The notes: generated from the letters alone by a model not told the origin. Positions 1 through 10,145 are shown, counted from the first letter of the stretch. The stretch is 38,613 nucleotides of DNA from Ignavibacteriae bacterium HGW-Ignavibacteriae-3 (GCA_002839795.1 PGYS01000014.1:1-38613); one strand, 5' to 3'. Numbers and translations are program-made.

Positions 1-257
1 TGAAATTGTTTAAAGCAACTGTAATTGTTAAGAGAAGACCCAAAATATTAGATCCCGAAGGGAAAGCCGTTGAACAAGGCGCCAAACTGCTCGGTTTTAA
101 TAATGTAAAGAAGACCCGTATCGGAAAGTATATTGAATTTTTTGTAGAAACAGGCGATAAACTTACGGCTGAAAAAGAGGTGCGTGAGTACAGCGAAAAA
201 CTCCTCTCTAATCCTATTATGGAAGATTTCGAATTTACTTTAGAAGAAGTAAAATGA
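1..257 (+). CDS. purS: Phosphoribosylformylglycinamidine synthase subunit PurS (5' end cut by one base)
   Basis: PurS is the small structural subunit of the PurL-PurQ-PurS complex that converts FGAR to FGAM in purine synthesis. The protein reads [21 protein letters not shown], a typical PurS start. Positions 1-2 are TG in frame, so the real ATG very probably begins one base before the window; the first in-window start, TTG at 6, would lose two residues. About 85 residues is normal for the family. It overlaps purQ by four bases (ATGA at 254-257), which suggests translational coupling. PurL is not in the window. Confidence 0.93.
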   Translation, partial: KLFKATVIVKRRPKILDPEGKAVEQGAKLLGFNNVKKTRIGKYIEFFVETGDKLTAEKEVREYSEKLLSNPIMEDFEFTLEEVK

Positions 258-943
258 AACCGAAATTTGGCGTAATAGTTTTTCCCGGTTCCAATTGTGA
301 CCATGACGCATATTTTGCAGTAAAGAAAATATTGGGATACGATGCTGAATTTATATGGCACAAGGAAAATGATCTTAAAGATTCCGATGTCATCATCCTC
401 CCTGGCGGATTTTCGTACGGCGATTATTTAAGGACGGGCGCAATTGCGCGCTTTTCCCCTGTTATGAAAACTGTTAATGATTTTGCGGAAAAAGGCGGGT
501 ATGTTATTGGAATTTGCAACGGATTTCAGATTCTGCTTGAGCTTGGATTGCTTCCCGGGATAATGATGAAAAATGAATCGTTAAAATTTGTTTGTAAGGA
601 TGTTCATCTGAGAGTAGAGTCCAATTCGAACATCTTTACAAAATCTATTGATCAAAAAATCCTTAAAATTCCTGTAGCACACGGCGAAGGGAACTATTTT
701 ACTGATGAAAAAACTCTTAATGAGCTGGAATCTAACCAACAGGTTTTATTCAGATATGTGTCAGGTGAAGGGAAAACGGGACAGGAATTTAATCCGAATG
801 GATCATTGAATAATATAGCCGGAATAATTAATAAAAAACGGAACGTGTTAGGACTTATGCCCCATCCGGAGCGCTGCTGCGATCCCGTACTTGGGAACAC
901 TGACGGCGCGTTATTGTTCAAGTCTGTGGCAGATAATTTATAG
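254..943 (+). CDS. purQ: Phosphoribosylformylglycinamidine synthase subunit PurQ (glutamine amidotransferase)
   Basis: PurQ is the glutaminase subunit of FGAM synthase and passes ammonia to PurL. The 229-residue protein is one class-I amidotransferase domain. The nucleophile elbow GICNGFQ places the catalytic Cys at residue 88, and PHPE near the end gives His204 and Glu206, so the Cys-His-Glu triad is complete. The oxyanion region [11 protein letters not shown] (50-60) is also typical. It is coupled to purS by an ATGA overlap. A stem-loop with a T-run follows the stop codon (977-998). Confidence 0.97.
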   Translation: MKPKFGVIVFPGSNCDHDAYFAVKKILGYDAEFIWHKENDLKDSDVIILPGGFSYGDYLRTGAIARFSPVMKTVNDFAEKGGYVIGICNGFQILLELGLLPGIMMKNESLKFVCKDVHLRVESNSNIFTKSIDQKILKIPVAHGEGNYFTDEKTLNELESNQQVLFRYVSGEGKTGQEFNPNGSLNNIAGIINKKRNVLGLMPHPERCCDPVLGNTDGALLFKSVADNL

Positions 944-976
944 TTTAGTTCATCAATAATTTTGCCGGTTATAAAC

Positions 977-998
977 TAAACTCACTGAGTTTATTTTT
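977..998 (+). terminator. Rho-independent terminator after purQ
   Basis: TAAACTC (977-983) and GAGTTTA (987-993) form a perfect 7-bp stem with loop ACT, followed directly by TTTTT (994-998). It lies between purQ and tatA. An upstream copy of the complementary sequence, AGTTTAGTT at 942-950, can pair with AACTAAACT (974-982) instead, so two mutually exclusive folds are possible. Confidence 0.65.
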
Positions 999-1024
999 CA
1001 AAAATTTATTTAATGAAGGTTATT

Positions 1025-1216
1025 ATGGGAAATCTTGGTGCAGGCGAAATACTTCTGATTGTATTAGTTATACTAATACTTTTCGGATCAAAGAAAATTC
1101 CTGATCTGGCGCAGGGAATTGGCAAAGGGATGCGCGAATTCAAAAAAGCTTTGAATGACGTTCAAGAGGATATTAAAATTTCCGATAAATCAGATTCCAA
1201 CAGCGATAAAAAATAA
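1025..1216 (+). CDS. tatA: Twin-arginine translocase subunit TatA/TatE
   Basis: TatA/E forms the translocation pore for folded proteins in the inner membrane. The 63-residue product has the standard layout: a short periplasmic N-terminus (MGNLGAGE), one membrane helix at about residues 7-20, the FG hinge (residues 20-21), an amphipathic helix ([21 protein letters not shown]) and a charged tail. I chose the ATG at 1025 because GAAGG (1015-1019) sits five bases upstream and Tat proteins normally begin right at this segment. The ATG at 1013 would add four residues. No tatC is nearby. Confidence 0.9.
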   Translation: MGNLGAGEILLIVLVILILFGSKKIPDLAQGIGKGMREFKKALNDVQEDIKISDKSDSNSDKK

Positions 1217-1252
1217 TTACAGATCTTTTCCAAAATCTTCCGGTGATCTCAT

Positions 1253-2665
1253 TTGCTGAAATATAAAAATCACTCTGAAAAAATTTCTCTGATCAGGGAA
1301 GGGAAACTCTCCCTGCGGGAGAATGTATCGGATTTCCTCAAGTTAATCAGGGAAAAGCCGGAACTCAACGCATTTAATTCTGTATTCGATGACTGCGTCG
1401 GATATTCTGAAGCAATTGAAACTAAAATTAAAAACGGCAATTCCGGCAAGCTTGCGGGAATGGTTGTTGCGGTTAAAGATGTTCTGGCAATCGCAGACCG
1501 GCCTCTCACCTGTTCATCAAATATTCTCAGAAATTTTACAGCGCTCTATAATGCCACGGCGGTACAGAAACTGATTGACGAAGACGCAATAATAATAGGG
1601 AAAACCAATTGCGATGAATTTGCCATGGGCTCTTCGAACGAGAATTCGGCGTTCGGAAATGTTCTTAACCCGGTGGATATTACCCGGGTACCCGGCGGAT
1701 CAAGCGGCGGTTCCGCTGTTGCAGTAGCGGCGCATCTCTGCGATGTATCATTAGGCACCGATACCGGAGGCTCTATAAGACAGCCTGCGGCATTCTGCGG
1801 TATATATGGATTAAAGCCAACCTATGGAAGAGTCTCCCGGTATGGGCTTACCGCTTTTGCTTCATCTTTCGATACCATCGGGCCTTTCGCTAAAAACATT
1901 GAAGATATTGAACTTGTGCTGTCAGTAATTTCCGGTTATGATGAAAAAGATTCCACCAGCAGGAAAATGGGGCACACGGTTTCCGGTTTAAAAATAAATT
2001 CTGAAGATAAATTCAAAATTGGATTGCCTGTTGAGTATTTTGGTGACGGATTGAATATGGAGATCCGTGATAGCATTCAGATGAAGATTGATCTTTTGAA
2101 GAAAAACGGTCATGAGATTATGAATATACAACTGCCTCATACTGAGTACTCCATCGCCGCCTATTATATTCTAACAACAGCTGAAGCATCAAGCAACCTT
2201 GCAAGATTTGACGGAGCCAGGTACGGTTACCGCTCCGCAGAAAGTAATAATTTATCCGGAATGTATATGAATTCCCGGACTGAAGGATTCGGATCTGAAG
2301 TAAAACGAAGAATAATGCTGGGTACTTACGTCCTTTCCTCCGGTTATTACGATGCGTATTACAGAAAAGCCCAAAAAGTGAGAAGGTTGTTAAAAGAGGA
2401 TTTCGACAGAGCTTTCGGAGAAGTTGACTTTATTTTAACTCCGACAACACCTACTACAGCTTTTAAGATCGGTGAGAAGACAAGCGATCCCCTGGCCATG
2501 TATCTGGAAGATATTTATACTACATCAGCTAATCTTGCCGGTCTTCCGGGGATAAATATCCCTGCGGGGTTTGATCAAAAAAATCTGCCTATCGGAATGC
2601 AGCTTATGTCGCGACAATTTGATGAAGAAAGATTACTTAATTTCTGCAGGGTTTTTGACATGTAA
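1253..2665 (+). CDS. gatA: Asp-tRNA(Asn)/Glu-tRNA(Gln) amidotransferase subunit A
   Basis: GatA is the amidase subunit of GatCAB, which converts misacylated Glu-tRNA(Gln) or Asp-tRNA(Asn) to the amide form. The 470-residue protein carries the amidase-signature domain with the Ser-cisSer-Lys triad: Lys75 in VVAVKD, Ser150 in PGGSSGGS and Ser174 in DTGGSIRQPA. This spacing matches that of characterised GatA proteins. The start is TTG at 1253, with GGTGAT (1242-1247) five bases upstream. It follows tatA by 36 bp. GatB and GatC are not in the window. Confidence 0.95.
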   Translation: MLKYKNHSEKISLIREGKLSLRENVSDFLKLIREKPELNAFNSVFDDCVGYSEAIETKIKNGNSGKLAGMVVAVKDVLAIADRPLTCSSNILRNFTALYNATAVQKLIDEDAIIIGKTNCDEFAMGSSNENSAFGNVLNPVDITRVPGGSSGGSAVAVAAHLCDVSLGTDTGGSIRQPAAFCGIYGLKPTYGRVSRYGLTAFASSFDTIGPFAKNIEDIELVLSVISGYDEKDSTSRKMGHTVSGLKINSEDKFKIGLPVEYFGDGLNMEIRDSIQMKIDLLKKNGHEIMNIQLPHTEYSIAAYYILTTAEASSNLARFDGARYGYRSAESNNLSGMYMNSRTEGFGSEVKRRIMLGTYVLSSGYYDAYYRKAQKVRRLLKEDFDRAFGEVDFILTPTTPTTAFKIGEKTSDPLAMYLEDIYTTSANLAGLPGINIPAGFDQKNLPIGMQLMSRQFDEERLLNFCRVFDM

Positions 2666-2728
2666 AATTCCCTAACCTTTCTTAATTTTAACCTGTCAAT
2701 TTTTGAAATCAATAAACAAGGAATAAAT

Positions 2729-3697
2729 ATGAGTATTCTACTCGACAAAAAAACACGAGTTGTTGTTCAAGGTATAACAGGCGGCGAGGGTTCGTTTCAC
2801 ACCAGACAGATGATGGAATATGGCACTAATGTAGTCGCCGGAGTTACTCCGGGTAAAGGAGGCCAGAAATTTGAAGATACTAATGTTCCCGTCTTCAATA
2901 CATTAGCCGATGCGGTTAAGAACACGAAAGCCCAGGCATCAGCAATTTTTGTTCCCCCTGCATTTGCTGCCGACGCTATTCTGGAAGCCGTTAACGCCGG
3001 TATTAAATTAATTGTTTGTATTACCGAAGGAATTCCAACTAAGGATATGATTGCTGTCTACGATATTATTAAAGAAAAGGATGTCCGTCTTGTCGGTCCG
3101 AATTGCCCCGGTATTATTTCCCCCGGTAAAGCAAAAATCGGAATCATGCCCGGCTTTATTCATAAGCAGGGAAAGATTGGTGTGGTATCCCGTAGCGGTA
3201 CCTTGACCTACGAAGCGGTAAAACAGTTGTCCGATCTTGGAATTGGACAGTCTACATGTGTCGGAATTGGCGGAGATCCGATTATCGGTTCAAGATTTAT
3301 AGATGTTATCAAATTGTTCAATGATGATCCGGGTACTGAAGGAATTGTGATGATTGGCGAAATAGGCGGAAGTGCCGAAGAGGAAGCCGCAACTTTCATC
3401 AAGAAAAATGTAAAAAAACCGGTCGTAGGATTTATAGCCGGAAGAACCGCACCTCCGGGAAGAAGAATGGGCCACGCCGGCGCCATCATATCCGGAGGGA
3501 AAGGTACGGCGGAAGAAAAAATGGCGGCTATGAAAAAAGCCGGCATTCGTGTTGTTGAAAGTCCTGCTGAAATCGGTATCACTATGAAAAAAGCTTTGGA
3601 TAAATTGAAAAAACCGGTCACGAAGAAAAAAACAATAGTAAAAAAGAAGGCTGTTAAAAAAGCGGCCGCAAAAAAAATAATATCTAAGAAAAAATAA
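2729..3697 (+). CDS. sucD: Succinyl-CoA ligase alpha subunit with a lysine-rich C-terminal tail
   Basis: This is the alpha subunit of succinyl-CoA synthetase, which makes ATP or GTP and succinate in the TCA cycle. It has the CoA-binding Rossmann part ([14 protein letters not shown], 11-24), the VGPNCPG motif (122-128) and the phosphorylated histidine in RRMGHAGAI (His249). The family normally ends near residue 290. Here about 30 further residues (292-322) are almost entirely Lys, Ala, Val and Ile, in [12 protein letters not shown]-like repeats. There is no frameshift; the tail is in frame up to the TAA. AAGGA precedes the ATG. The beta subunit SucC is not adjacent. Confidence 0.95.
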   Translation: MSILLDKKTRVVVQGITGGEGSFHTRQMMEYGTNVVAGVTPGKGGQKFEDTNVPVFNTLADAVKNTKAQASAIFVPPAFAADAILEAVNAGIKLIVCITEGIPTKDMIAVYDIIKEKDVRLVGPNCPGIISPGKAKIGIMPGFIHKQGKIGVVSRSGTLTYEAVKQLSDLGIGQSTCVGIGGDPIIGSRFIDVIKLFNDDPGTEGIVMIGEIGGSAEEEAATFIKKNVKKPVVGFIAGRTAPPGRRMGHAGAIISGGKGTAEEKMAAMKKAGIRVVESPAEIGITMKKALDKLKKPVTKKKTIVKKKAVKKAAAKKIISKKK

Positions 3698-3779
3698 ATT
3701 TATTAATCATTCCTCACCGGGCCTTTATTGAAAGTCCATGAGATATGCGGTAAAATAATTTACAAAAAGGAGAGAAAGT

Positions 3780-4211
3780 TTGAACAATAAGACACTTGCA
3801 ATTCTTAAACCCGATTGCGTAAAGAAAAATCTGATAGGTCAGGTTGTAAATAAAATTCAGGATGCCGGCTTTAAAGTCAATGCAATGAAGATGGTAAAAT
3901 TAACACCGGATTCAGCCAAGGGATTTTATGAGGTTCATAAAGAAAGACCTTTTTTCAACGACCTGATTGCATATATGACTTCCGGCCCATGTGTTCCTAT
4001 AGCACTTGAAAAAGAAAATGCGGTTGAAGATTTTAGAAAATTAATCGGTTCTACGGATCCGACCAAAGCGGCAGATGGAACAATAAGGAAACTATTCGCC
4101 GAAAGTATTCAGGAAAATATTGTACATGGTTCCGATTCCGGTGAAAATGCAGCGAAAGAGATCCTCCACTTCTTCTCGCGCAAAGAGCTGCTCGAAATAA
4201 ACGGTTTCTAA
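3780..4211 (+). CDS. ndk: Nucleoside diphosphate kinase
   Basis: Ndk balances NTP and dNTP pools by moving the gamma phosphate through a phosphohistidine. The 143-residue protein has the N-terminal TLAILKPD segment and the active-site motif NIVHGSDS, with catalytic His116. The GTIR segment (100-103) of the nucleotide site is present. The start is TTG at 3780 behind a strong SD (AAGGAGAG at 3767-3774, spacer five), so the TTG is well supported. A 10-bp hairpin follows the stop. Confidence 0.97.
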   Translation: MNNKTLAILKPDCVKKNLIGQVVNKIQDAGFKVNAMKMVKLTPDSAKGFYEVHKERPFFNDLIAYMTSGPCVPIALEKENAVEDFRKLIGSTDPTKAADGTIRKLFAESIQENIVHGSDSGENAAKEILHFFSRKELLEINGF

Positions 4212-4219
4212 TAATTTTG

Positions 4220-4243
4220 TACTCTCCCCTCCCGGGGAGAGTA
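4220..4243 (+). terminator. Hairpin after ndk, possible terminator
   Basis: TACTCTCCCC (4220-4229) and GGGGAGAGTA (4234-4243) form a perfect 10-bp stem with loop TCCC, nine bases after the ndk stop. Only a short TTT follows, so termination is plausible but not certain. The stem core is similar to the hairpin between yajC and speB (7707-7737). Confidence 0.5.
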
Positions 4244-4267
4244 TTTCACTCATAAAAAGAGAAATAA

Positions 4268-5299
4268 ATGAAAAAGTATACTATTAAAATTGCATTACTG
4301 TTTTTATTCCTCGCTATTATGGTGGGTTGCGGGAAAAAAGAATCCTCACAAAATGCTGCGTCAATTAATCCGGATAATCTACAATCAGTGGATGTCAGCG
4401 GACAAAAAATATACTTAAAGTATCAATTTGCTAAGGATGATAAATTACATTATAAGTTAACGACTATAACTAATACTCTACAGACGATAAAAGCAGATTC
4501 ATTACTAAAATCTTCGGCTGTTCAGACTCTGACATACTTTTTTGATATTAATGTAGTTGAGACAGACGCGAATAATGTTGCCGAGCTCGCGGTAAATATA
4601 GCCTCAATAAATTTTGCGGGGGATATTAACGGGCAGAAGATGAGTTACGATTCCAAGAAAGTTACAAAAGAAGATAAAGATAAATTTGCAGAATTTGAAG
4701 TGATTGTCAATTCGCCGTTCCGTGTCCGCGTAAATCAGAAAGGTGAAATATTAGATGTGACAAGAGTTGATAAAATGATAGACAAAATGATATCGATCAG
4801 ACCTGAGATGAAAGAGATGACTTCAGATCAGAAATCATCAATGATGAAGAATATCATTGAGGGTGAGTTAAAACCAAGGACACAACTGCTTTTCAGAGAA
4901 ATGACTTCCGTTCAGGTGGCCAAGGATTCAACTTGGAAGCGGTCAACACCGGCATCGCTCGCAGTTTTTCAGATTGAAAATACATCAAATTTTAAAGTGG
5001 ATGATTTCATAAAAGTAGGCGACGATAGGGCCGCTAAATTATCCGCAACTTTAACTTCGAAATGGAGCGGTGAGAAAAAAGGCAGTGAGGAAGGGATGAA
5101 TTTCCTCTTTGATGATCCAAAGGTAACAGGCGGCGGAACAATTATTTTTAATATTGATAGAGGACTTCTAATCAAAAGTGAAACATCGACTACTGTTGAA
5201 TTGGGCGTCCAGATTGACAGTAGAGATGCCACTCAAAAAATGCGTAAGACAGTCAGAAAGGACTTATCGACAAACAAGAATATCGTGGAATTATTATAA
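4268..5299 (+). CDS. Lipoprotein of unknown function, possibly DUF6263-like
   Basis: The 343-residue protein starts with a lipoprotein signal peptide. A charged MKKYTIK is followed by a hydrophobic run and MVGC, so Cys21 is the likely lipidated residue. The mature part is rich in beta-type alternation. It has a segment YLKYQFAKDDKLHYKL after about residue 48, resembling the opening of DUF6263 proteins of Bacteroidota; that assignment is from memory and unsure. No catalytic motif is visible. It follows ndk by 56 bp with a hairpin between, so it may be transcribed separately. It faces the convergent nfeD gene. Confidence 0.8.
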   Translation: MKKYTIKIALLFLFLAIMVGCGKKESSQNAASINPDNLQSVDVSGQKIYLKYQFAKDDKLHYKLTTITNTLQTIKADSLLKSSAVQTLTYFFDINVVETDANNVAELAVNIASINFAGDINGQKMSYDSKKVTKEDKDKFAEFEVIVNSPFRVRVNQKGEILDVTRVDKMIDKMISIRPEMKEMTSDQKSSMMKNIIEGELKPRTQLLFREMTSVQVAKDSTWKRSTPASLAVFQIENTSNFKVDDFIKVGDDRAAKLSATLTSKWSGEKKGSEEGMNFLFDDPKVTGGGTIIFNIDRGLLIKSETSTTVELGVQIDSRDATQKMRKTVRKDLSTNKNIVELL

Positions 5300-5311
5300 T
5301 AGACAATAGGA

Positions 5312-5357
5312 AGAGACTGTTTCAGAACTGATATTATTCAATGCTGAGACAGTCTCT
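5312..5357. terminator. Bidirectional terminator between convergent genes
   Basis: AGAGACTGTTTCAG (5312-5325) and CTGAGACAGTCTCT (5344-5357) pair over 14 positions with one G-T wobble and an 18-base loop. The site lies exactly between the convergent lipoprotein gene and nfeD. A related inverted repeat occurs at 35835-35928. Confidence 0.6.
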
Positions 5358-5386
5358 AATCCGGCAGGCCCGATTATTATAATTTA

Positions 5387-6715
5387 TCAGGATTCTTTTT
5401 TTACTCCCACAACTATCTTAGATCCTTCAACCGCCTTGACAATAATTTTTACATCATTGTCAATGTAATCCCCTTCGGTAACAACGTCAATTCGCTGACC
5501 ATCGATAATTGCGCTTCCGGCCGGCCGCAGAGTTGTAAGAGCCAATCCCTCCATCCCTACAAGATGCTCAAATGACTGTCTGGTTGCATATCCCGACTTT
5601 GTAACGATATTATCCTGCAGGATCAATCTGTTCCAGATTCTGGATTTCGGCAGCAGTTTGGAAAGAAAAAAAATAAATACAGCGGCCACAATAAAAACCG
5701 AGGCAAGCTGGATTATAGCAACTGATAAAATGGAAAAGTCATTCATACCGAAATCTGAAACAAGTCCGAAGAATAAACCGCCGATCATAAATAGAATTCC
5801 GAGAATACCAAAAATCCCGAAACCGGGTATCACAAATATTTCAATGAGTATAAGAGCAACTCCGATAATAAAAATTATTATCTCCACAACTGAGGCAAGG
5901 TCAAGAATATAACTTGATCCGAAAAAGAGCGCGAGTGCCGCAACAGCCAGAGTTCCCGGTAAACCCCATCCGGGAGTTTTTATCTCCGTAAATATACCAA
6001 GCATTCCCACTAAGATCAGCAGTGATGAAATAATAGGATTATTAAGAAAACGGACAAAGTCTTCTGCCCAGTTGGTAACTACCGGAACATCTATTGAATC
6101 CTGAAGACCGAAGGCTTTCTTCACATCCTGAATACTCGATAGAACGGTATCTGCCATTTTATACTTATGCGCTTCCTCCGAAGTCAGTGTGATCAATTGC
6201 TTTTCATTGTCATTCAGATCGCTTACAATTATTGTCTCATCTACCATTCCCTGAGCAATGTCGGTGCGGCGTCCGTTTTTTTCGGCTGTGGCTCTCATTT
6301 CGGAGCGCATGTAAGATTGATATTTTTCTGATTGCTTCTGCCCCTCGGCATCCACAACGGTGGTAGCGCCCATAGAAGCACCCGGCACCATTACAATTTT
6401 TTCGCACGATAAAGCTATTAAAGCACCCGCCGATATTGCTCGCTTATCAATGTAAGCTATTGTCATAACTTTACTGTTGAGTATGGCATCCTTTATCTTG
6501 GTTGCTGCATCAACCCTTCCGCCGAAAGTATTGATTTTGAATATTATCGCAGATGCCTTATCATTCCCCGCCTCTTCGACAACTCTTTTAATAAATGGAG
6601 CTAAACCAAGGTCGATATCACCCTCGATATTGGCAATGTACACTTTGGAAGTTTGCGCGGAAAGATTGGCGATAAATAAAACGGATAGTAGTACAAATAA
6701 TATTCTTTTCATCAT
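5387..6715 (-). CDS. NfeD-family membrane-bound ClpP-class serine protease
   Basis: This is the long form of NfeD: a periplasmic ClpP-like protease domain, a multi-pass membrane region and a C-terminal OB-fold NfeD domain. Such proteins are thought to work with a stomatin-like partner. Signal peptide residues 1-20 end at LSA. The protease domain (about 24-200) shows INTFGGRVDAA, the probable nucleophile Ser95 in RAISAGALIA, GASMGAT and candidate base Lys131. About five membrane helices cover 225-352, and the OB domain covers 365-440. The start is one of two consecutive ATG codons (6715 or 6712). No stomatin gene is adjacent. Confidence 0.9.
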   Translation of the reverse strand: MMKRILFVLLSVLFIANLSAQTSKVYIANIEGDIDLGLAPFIKRVVEEAGNDKASAIIFKINTFGGRVDAATKIKDAILNSKVMTIAYIDKRAISAGALIALSCEKIVMVPGASMGATTVVDAEGQKQSEKYQSYMRSEMRATAEKNGRRTDIAQGMVDETIIVSDLNDNEKQLITLTSEEAHKYKMADTVLSSIQDVKKAFGLQDSIDVPVVTNWAEDFVRFLNNPIISSLLILVGMLGIFTEIKTPGWGLPGTLAVAALALFFGSSYILDLASVVEIIIFIIGVALILIEIFVIPGFGIFGILGILFMIGGLFFGLVSDFGMNDFSILSVAIIQLASVFIVAAVFIFFLSKLLPKSRIWNRLILQDNIVTKSGYATRQSFEHLVGMEGLALTTLRPAGSAIIDGQRIDVVTEGDYIDNDVKIIVKAVEGSKIVVGVKKES

Positions 6716-6765
6716 TGTTTTTATAATACCTCTTAGAGTGGAAATTTTACAATGACTACTTAGCT

Positions 6766-6797
6766 AAAAAGAACAACTAATTCAACAATTGTTTCTT
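6766..6797 (-). terminator. Possible terminator at the end of speB
   Basis: On the minus strand AAGAAACAA and TTGTTCTT can pair with one bulged base, followed by TTTTT (the A-run at 6766-6770). The stem overlaps the speB stop codon. It would separate speB from nfeD. Confidence 0.35.
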
Positions 6798-7686
6798 AAC
6801 GTTTGGCGAACGCATAATTGAGCATCTTGTATACAAGTTTGGCCGTTACAAAATTTGAAGCGGTGCTGAATTTATTAGGTGCTAACTCAACTACATCAAA
6901 ACCGACAATATTTTTTTCAAGTCCGATTATTTTCAGAAGATTCATTGTTTCATCCCAGAACAATCCGCCCGGTTCGGGTGTCCCGGTAGCCGGCATAAAC
7001 GAAGGATCGAACCCGTCAACATCAAAAGTTATGTAAACATTTTCTGTTAAATTCTTGGCCACCATTTCCTGCCAGTTCTCTCCATACATCCCCAGCTTTA
7101 TCTCGCGGGCATAAAAAGTTTTGATCTTTTTCTGTTTCCTGAAATCGGCCTCATCCTTGCACTGTGCACGGATACCAACCTGGACTATTTTTGTATTGAA
7201 TTCGGCAACTCTCGCCATTATACTGGCGTGAGAATATTTTGATCCTTCGTAATCCTGCCTTAGATCAGAATGGGCGTCAATTTGAAGTATCGAAAGATCG
7301 GGGAACCTTTCATTGTGGGCAAATATAGGGGCTGTGGAGAGCGAGTGCTCACCCCCGAGCGTCACGACAAATTTACCGGCGTCAATATGCTTTACCACCT
7401 CTTTGTAAATTTTTTCAAGAGATTTTTCAACAGAAAGTTTTTGAAGATTGAGCGGTTCAAGAGTGCATATTCCCTTTTCAAAACATAATTCAAGGTTCTG
7501 TTCTTCATCGTAAAATTCTACAAAATGAGAAGCGCTAAGAATTTCTGCCGGACCTTTAGCGGTTCCTTTTCCATAGCTGACAGTCTTTTCCAGAGGAGCA
7601 GAAATTATAACTATTTCAGAATTACCATAAGTCGAGAATTCTTTTTCAATCGCGAGAAAGTTTTTCCTGACGCCCAATTCTTTCAT
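6796..7686 (-). CDS. speB: Agmatinase/arginase-family ureohydrolase
   Basis: The probable role is hydrolysis of agmatine to putrescine and urea, in polyamine synthesis. The 296-residue protein has all the two-manganese ligands of the ureohydrolase fold: His114 in GGEHS, Asp137, His139 and Asp141 in DAHSD, and Asp222 and Asp224 in FDVDGFDPS. I chose the ATG at 7686 because AAGGAAAG lies four bases upstream. The longer reading from 7722 would start inside the hairpin at 7707-7737. Length and motif spacing fit SpeB, but other guanidino substrates cannot be excluded. It lies downstream of yajC. Confidence 0.88.
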   Translation of the reverse strand: MKELGVRKNFLAIEKEFSTYGNSEIVIISAPLEKTVSYGKGTAKGPAEILSASHFVEFYDEEQNLELCFEKGICTLEPLNLQKLSVEKSLEKIYKEVVKHIDAGKFVVTLGGEHSLSTAPIFAHNERFPDLSILQIDAHSDLRQDYEGSKYSHASIMARVAEFNTKIVQVGIRAQCKDEADFRKQKKIKTFYAREIKLGMYGENWQEMVAKNLTENVYITFDVDGFDPSFMPATGTPEPGGLFWDETMNLLKIIGLEKNIVGFDVVELAPNKFSTASNFVTAKLVYKMLNYAFAKR

Positions 7687-7706
7687 TTTACTTTCCTTAA
7701 AAATGG

Positions 7707-7737
7707 TCTCCCCTCTCATCAAGAAATGGAGGGGAGA
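7707..7737 (-). terminator. Hairpin between yajC and speB, probable terminator
   Basis: TCTCCCCTC (7707-7715) and GAGGGGAGA (7729-7737) form a perfect 9-bp stem with a 13-base loop. On the minus strand TTTTT follows three bases after the stem. It begins 14 bases past the yajC stop, so it may end the tgt-yajC transcript or attenuate speB. Confidence 0.5.
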
Positions 7738-7751
7738 ATATTATGCGTAAA

Positions 7752-8069
7752 TTATTTATCGCTGCTATCTTTCAATACAACTGCTACAGCGGAACGTTCA
7801 AATTTCATTTTGATATTATTACCAACGTCAATTAATACTGCTTTTTCCTCGAGTCCGGCTATAGTTCCATGCAATCCTCCGGTAAGAACAACTTTATCAC
7901 CTTTCTGGATTGCTTCGAGCATTGCTTTCTGCTCTTTTGCTCTCTTCTGCTGCGGACGGATAATCATAAAATAAAATATTGCAAAGATGGCTCCGAACAT
8001 AATCAGTGTGCTGATCATACCGCCGCCGCCTTGTTCACCTTGTGGTGCCATTGCTAATAAGATTTCCAT
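7752..8069 (-). CDS. yajC: Preprotein translocase accessory subunit YajC
   Basis: YajC is the single-span partner of SecDF at the Sec translocon. The 105-residue product has a glycine-rich N-terminus, one membrane helix at about residues 18-38, the family motif MIIRPQQKRAKE and a cytoplasmic beta-rich part with GDKVVLTGGLHGTI. It lies nine bases downstream of tgt, the classical tgt-yajC order. secD does not follow here; a hairpin and speB come next. Confidence 0.95.
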   Translation of the reverse strand: MEILLAMAPQGEQGGGGMISTLIMFGAIFAIFYFMIIRPQQKRAKEQKAMLEAIQKGDKVVLTGGLHGTIAGLEEKAVLIDVGNNIKMKFERSAVAVVLKDSSDK

Positions 8070-8078
8070 TTACTGCTC

Positions 8079-9275
<1,197 letters not shown>

Positions 9276-9321
9276 TTACCGGAAGAACCGATGAGTTATT
9301 TTTGACCATTATTCCAGTATA

Positions 9322-9744
9322 TCAGACGATAAATCTTTGGCTAATTATTGAGTCGGGAACTATGCAGTGCTTCCTCCTCCCAAATATTCTATAACGGTTA
9401 GATGAAATTATTTTATAAAATAAATCCAACAGCCGCGATGGAAATATTTTTAACAGCCGCAGCATAATCGGATTAAATTCCAGAATCTCAAGGATTTGCA
9501 GAATTGCATCGGAGTGAGTGAGCAGTTTACCCTCATTGATTAACATAACCGTAGATTCGGAAATGTTTTCATGATTATTATTAATCAAATAGTTTCGCGA
9601 AAATTCCGATTGAGACGTTGAATAAAAAAATATATTTTTCAAATCACGGCGAATGATAAAATTTACCGCATTATTACATAGATTACAGATTCCGTCAAAA
9701 ACAATGATTGGATGATCAATATTGAGATGAGTCTTCAACAACAA
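9322..9744 (-). CDS. DCC-family thiol-disulfide oxidoreductase-like protein (DUF393)
   Basis: The 140-residue protein shows the family signature IVFDGICNLCNNAVNFI, with a thioredoxin-like Cys20-x2-Cys23 pair. Near the end RYRIFGRRKHCIVP gives the third conserved cysteine. The DCC family is thioredoxin-fold but its physiological substrate is not established. The start is TTG at 9744 (a second TTG follows at once), two bases after the rhodanese stop. The pairing with a rhodanese suggests a sulfur or thiol role, which is an inference. Confidence 0.85.
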   Translation of the reverse strand: MLLKTHLNIDHPIIVFDGICNLCNNAVNFIIRRDLKNIFFYSTSQSEFSRNYLINNNHENISESTVMLINEGKLLTHSDAILQILEILEFNPIMLRLLKIFPSRLLDLFYKIISSNRYRIFGRRKHCIVPDSIISQRFIV

Positions 9745-9746
9745 AT

Positions 9747-10145
9747 TCAGCCTCCAACTATTTTCCCGCGCCAGCCGATTATTCCCTCTTTAAGATGAAA
9801 CACGCGCTCAAATCCCATCTTAATCATTTGCACACAGGCCGTGCGACTTCGATTGCCGGAGCGGCAATATATCATATATATTCCGGACCTATCAAGCGCA
9901 TCGATTTTTTGTAAAAAATCGGGCTGATATATATCGTACAAAACCGAATCCGGAATTCTTGCAAGAACATATTCTTCGAAAGTTCTTACATCTATCAAAA
10001 CCGAATTATTTTCCTCTAATAGTTTTTCAAACTCGCTGGAACTCAGATTGAAATCTTTTTCATTTATAGACATGTGTGAATCGGAAGTGTCCACTATTTC
10101 TCCAGTAATTTTCGTTCTAACAAAATGGCGATCTAAAAAATTCAA
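9747..10145 (-). CDS. Rhodanese-like single-domain protein
   Basis: Rhodaneses transfer sulfane sulfur through a cysteine persulfide. Residues about 34-130 form the domain: VLIDVRTFEEYVLARIPDSV, then the active loop YCRSGNRSR with Cys94. The first 30 residues are unlike the family, so the TTG at 10145 (overlapping the upstream TGA as TTGA) could be replaced by the ATG at 10073. Neither has a clear SD. The stop is two bases before the DCC gene, so the two are probably co-translated. Confidence 0.88.
   Translation of the reverse strand: MNFLDRHFVRTKITGEIVDTSDSHMSINEKDFNLSSSEFEKLLEENNSVLIDVRTFEEYVLARIPDSVLYDIYQPDFLQKIDALDRSGIYMIYCRSGNRSRTACVQMIKMGFERVFHLKEGIIGWRGKIVGG

Noticed and set aside
3208-3621. 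137-residue minus-strand open frame within sucD
   Set aside because: It is antisense to a highly conserved gene and shows no protein family features.
7687-7722. Longer start for speB
   Set aside because: It starts inside a hairpin, while ATG 7686 has a good SD.
7525-7974. 149-residue plus-strand frame across speB and yajC
   Set aside because: Antisense to two well-supported genes, with no recognisable domain.
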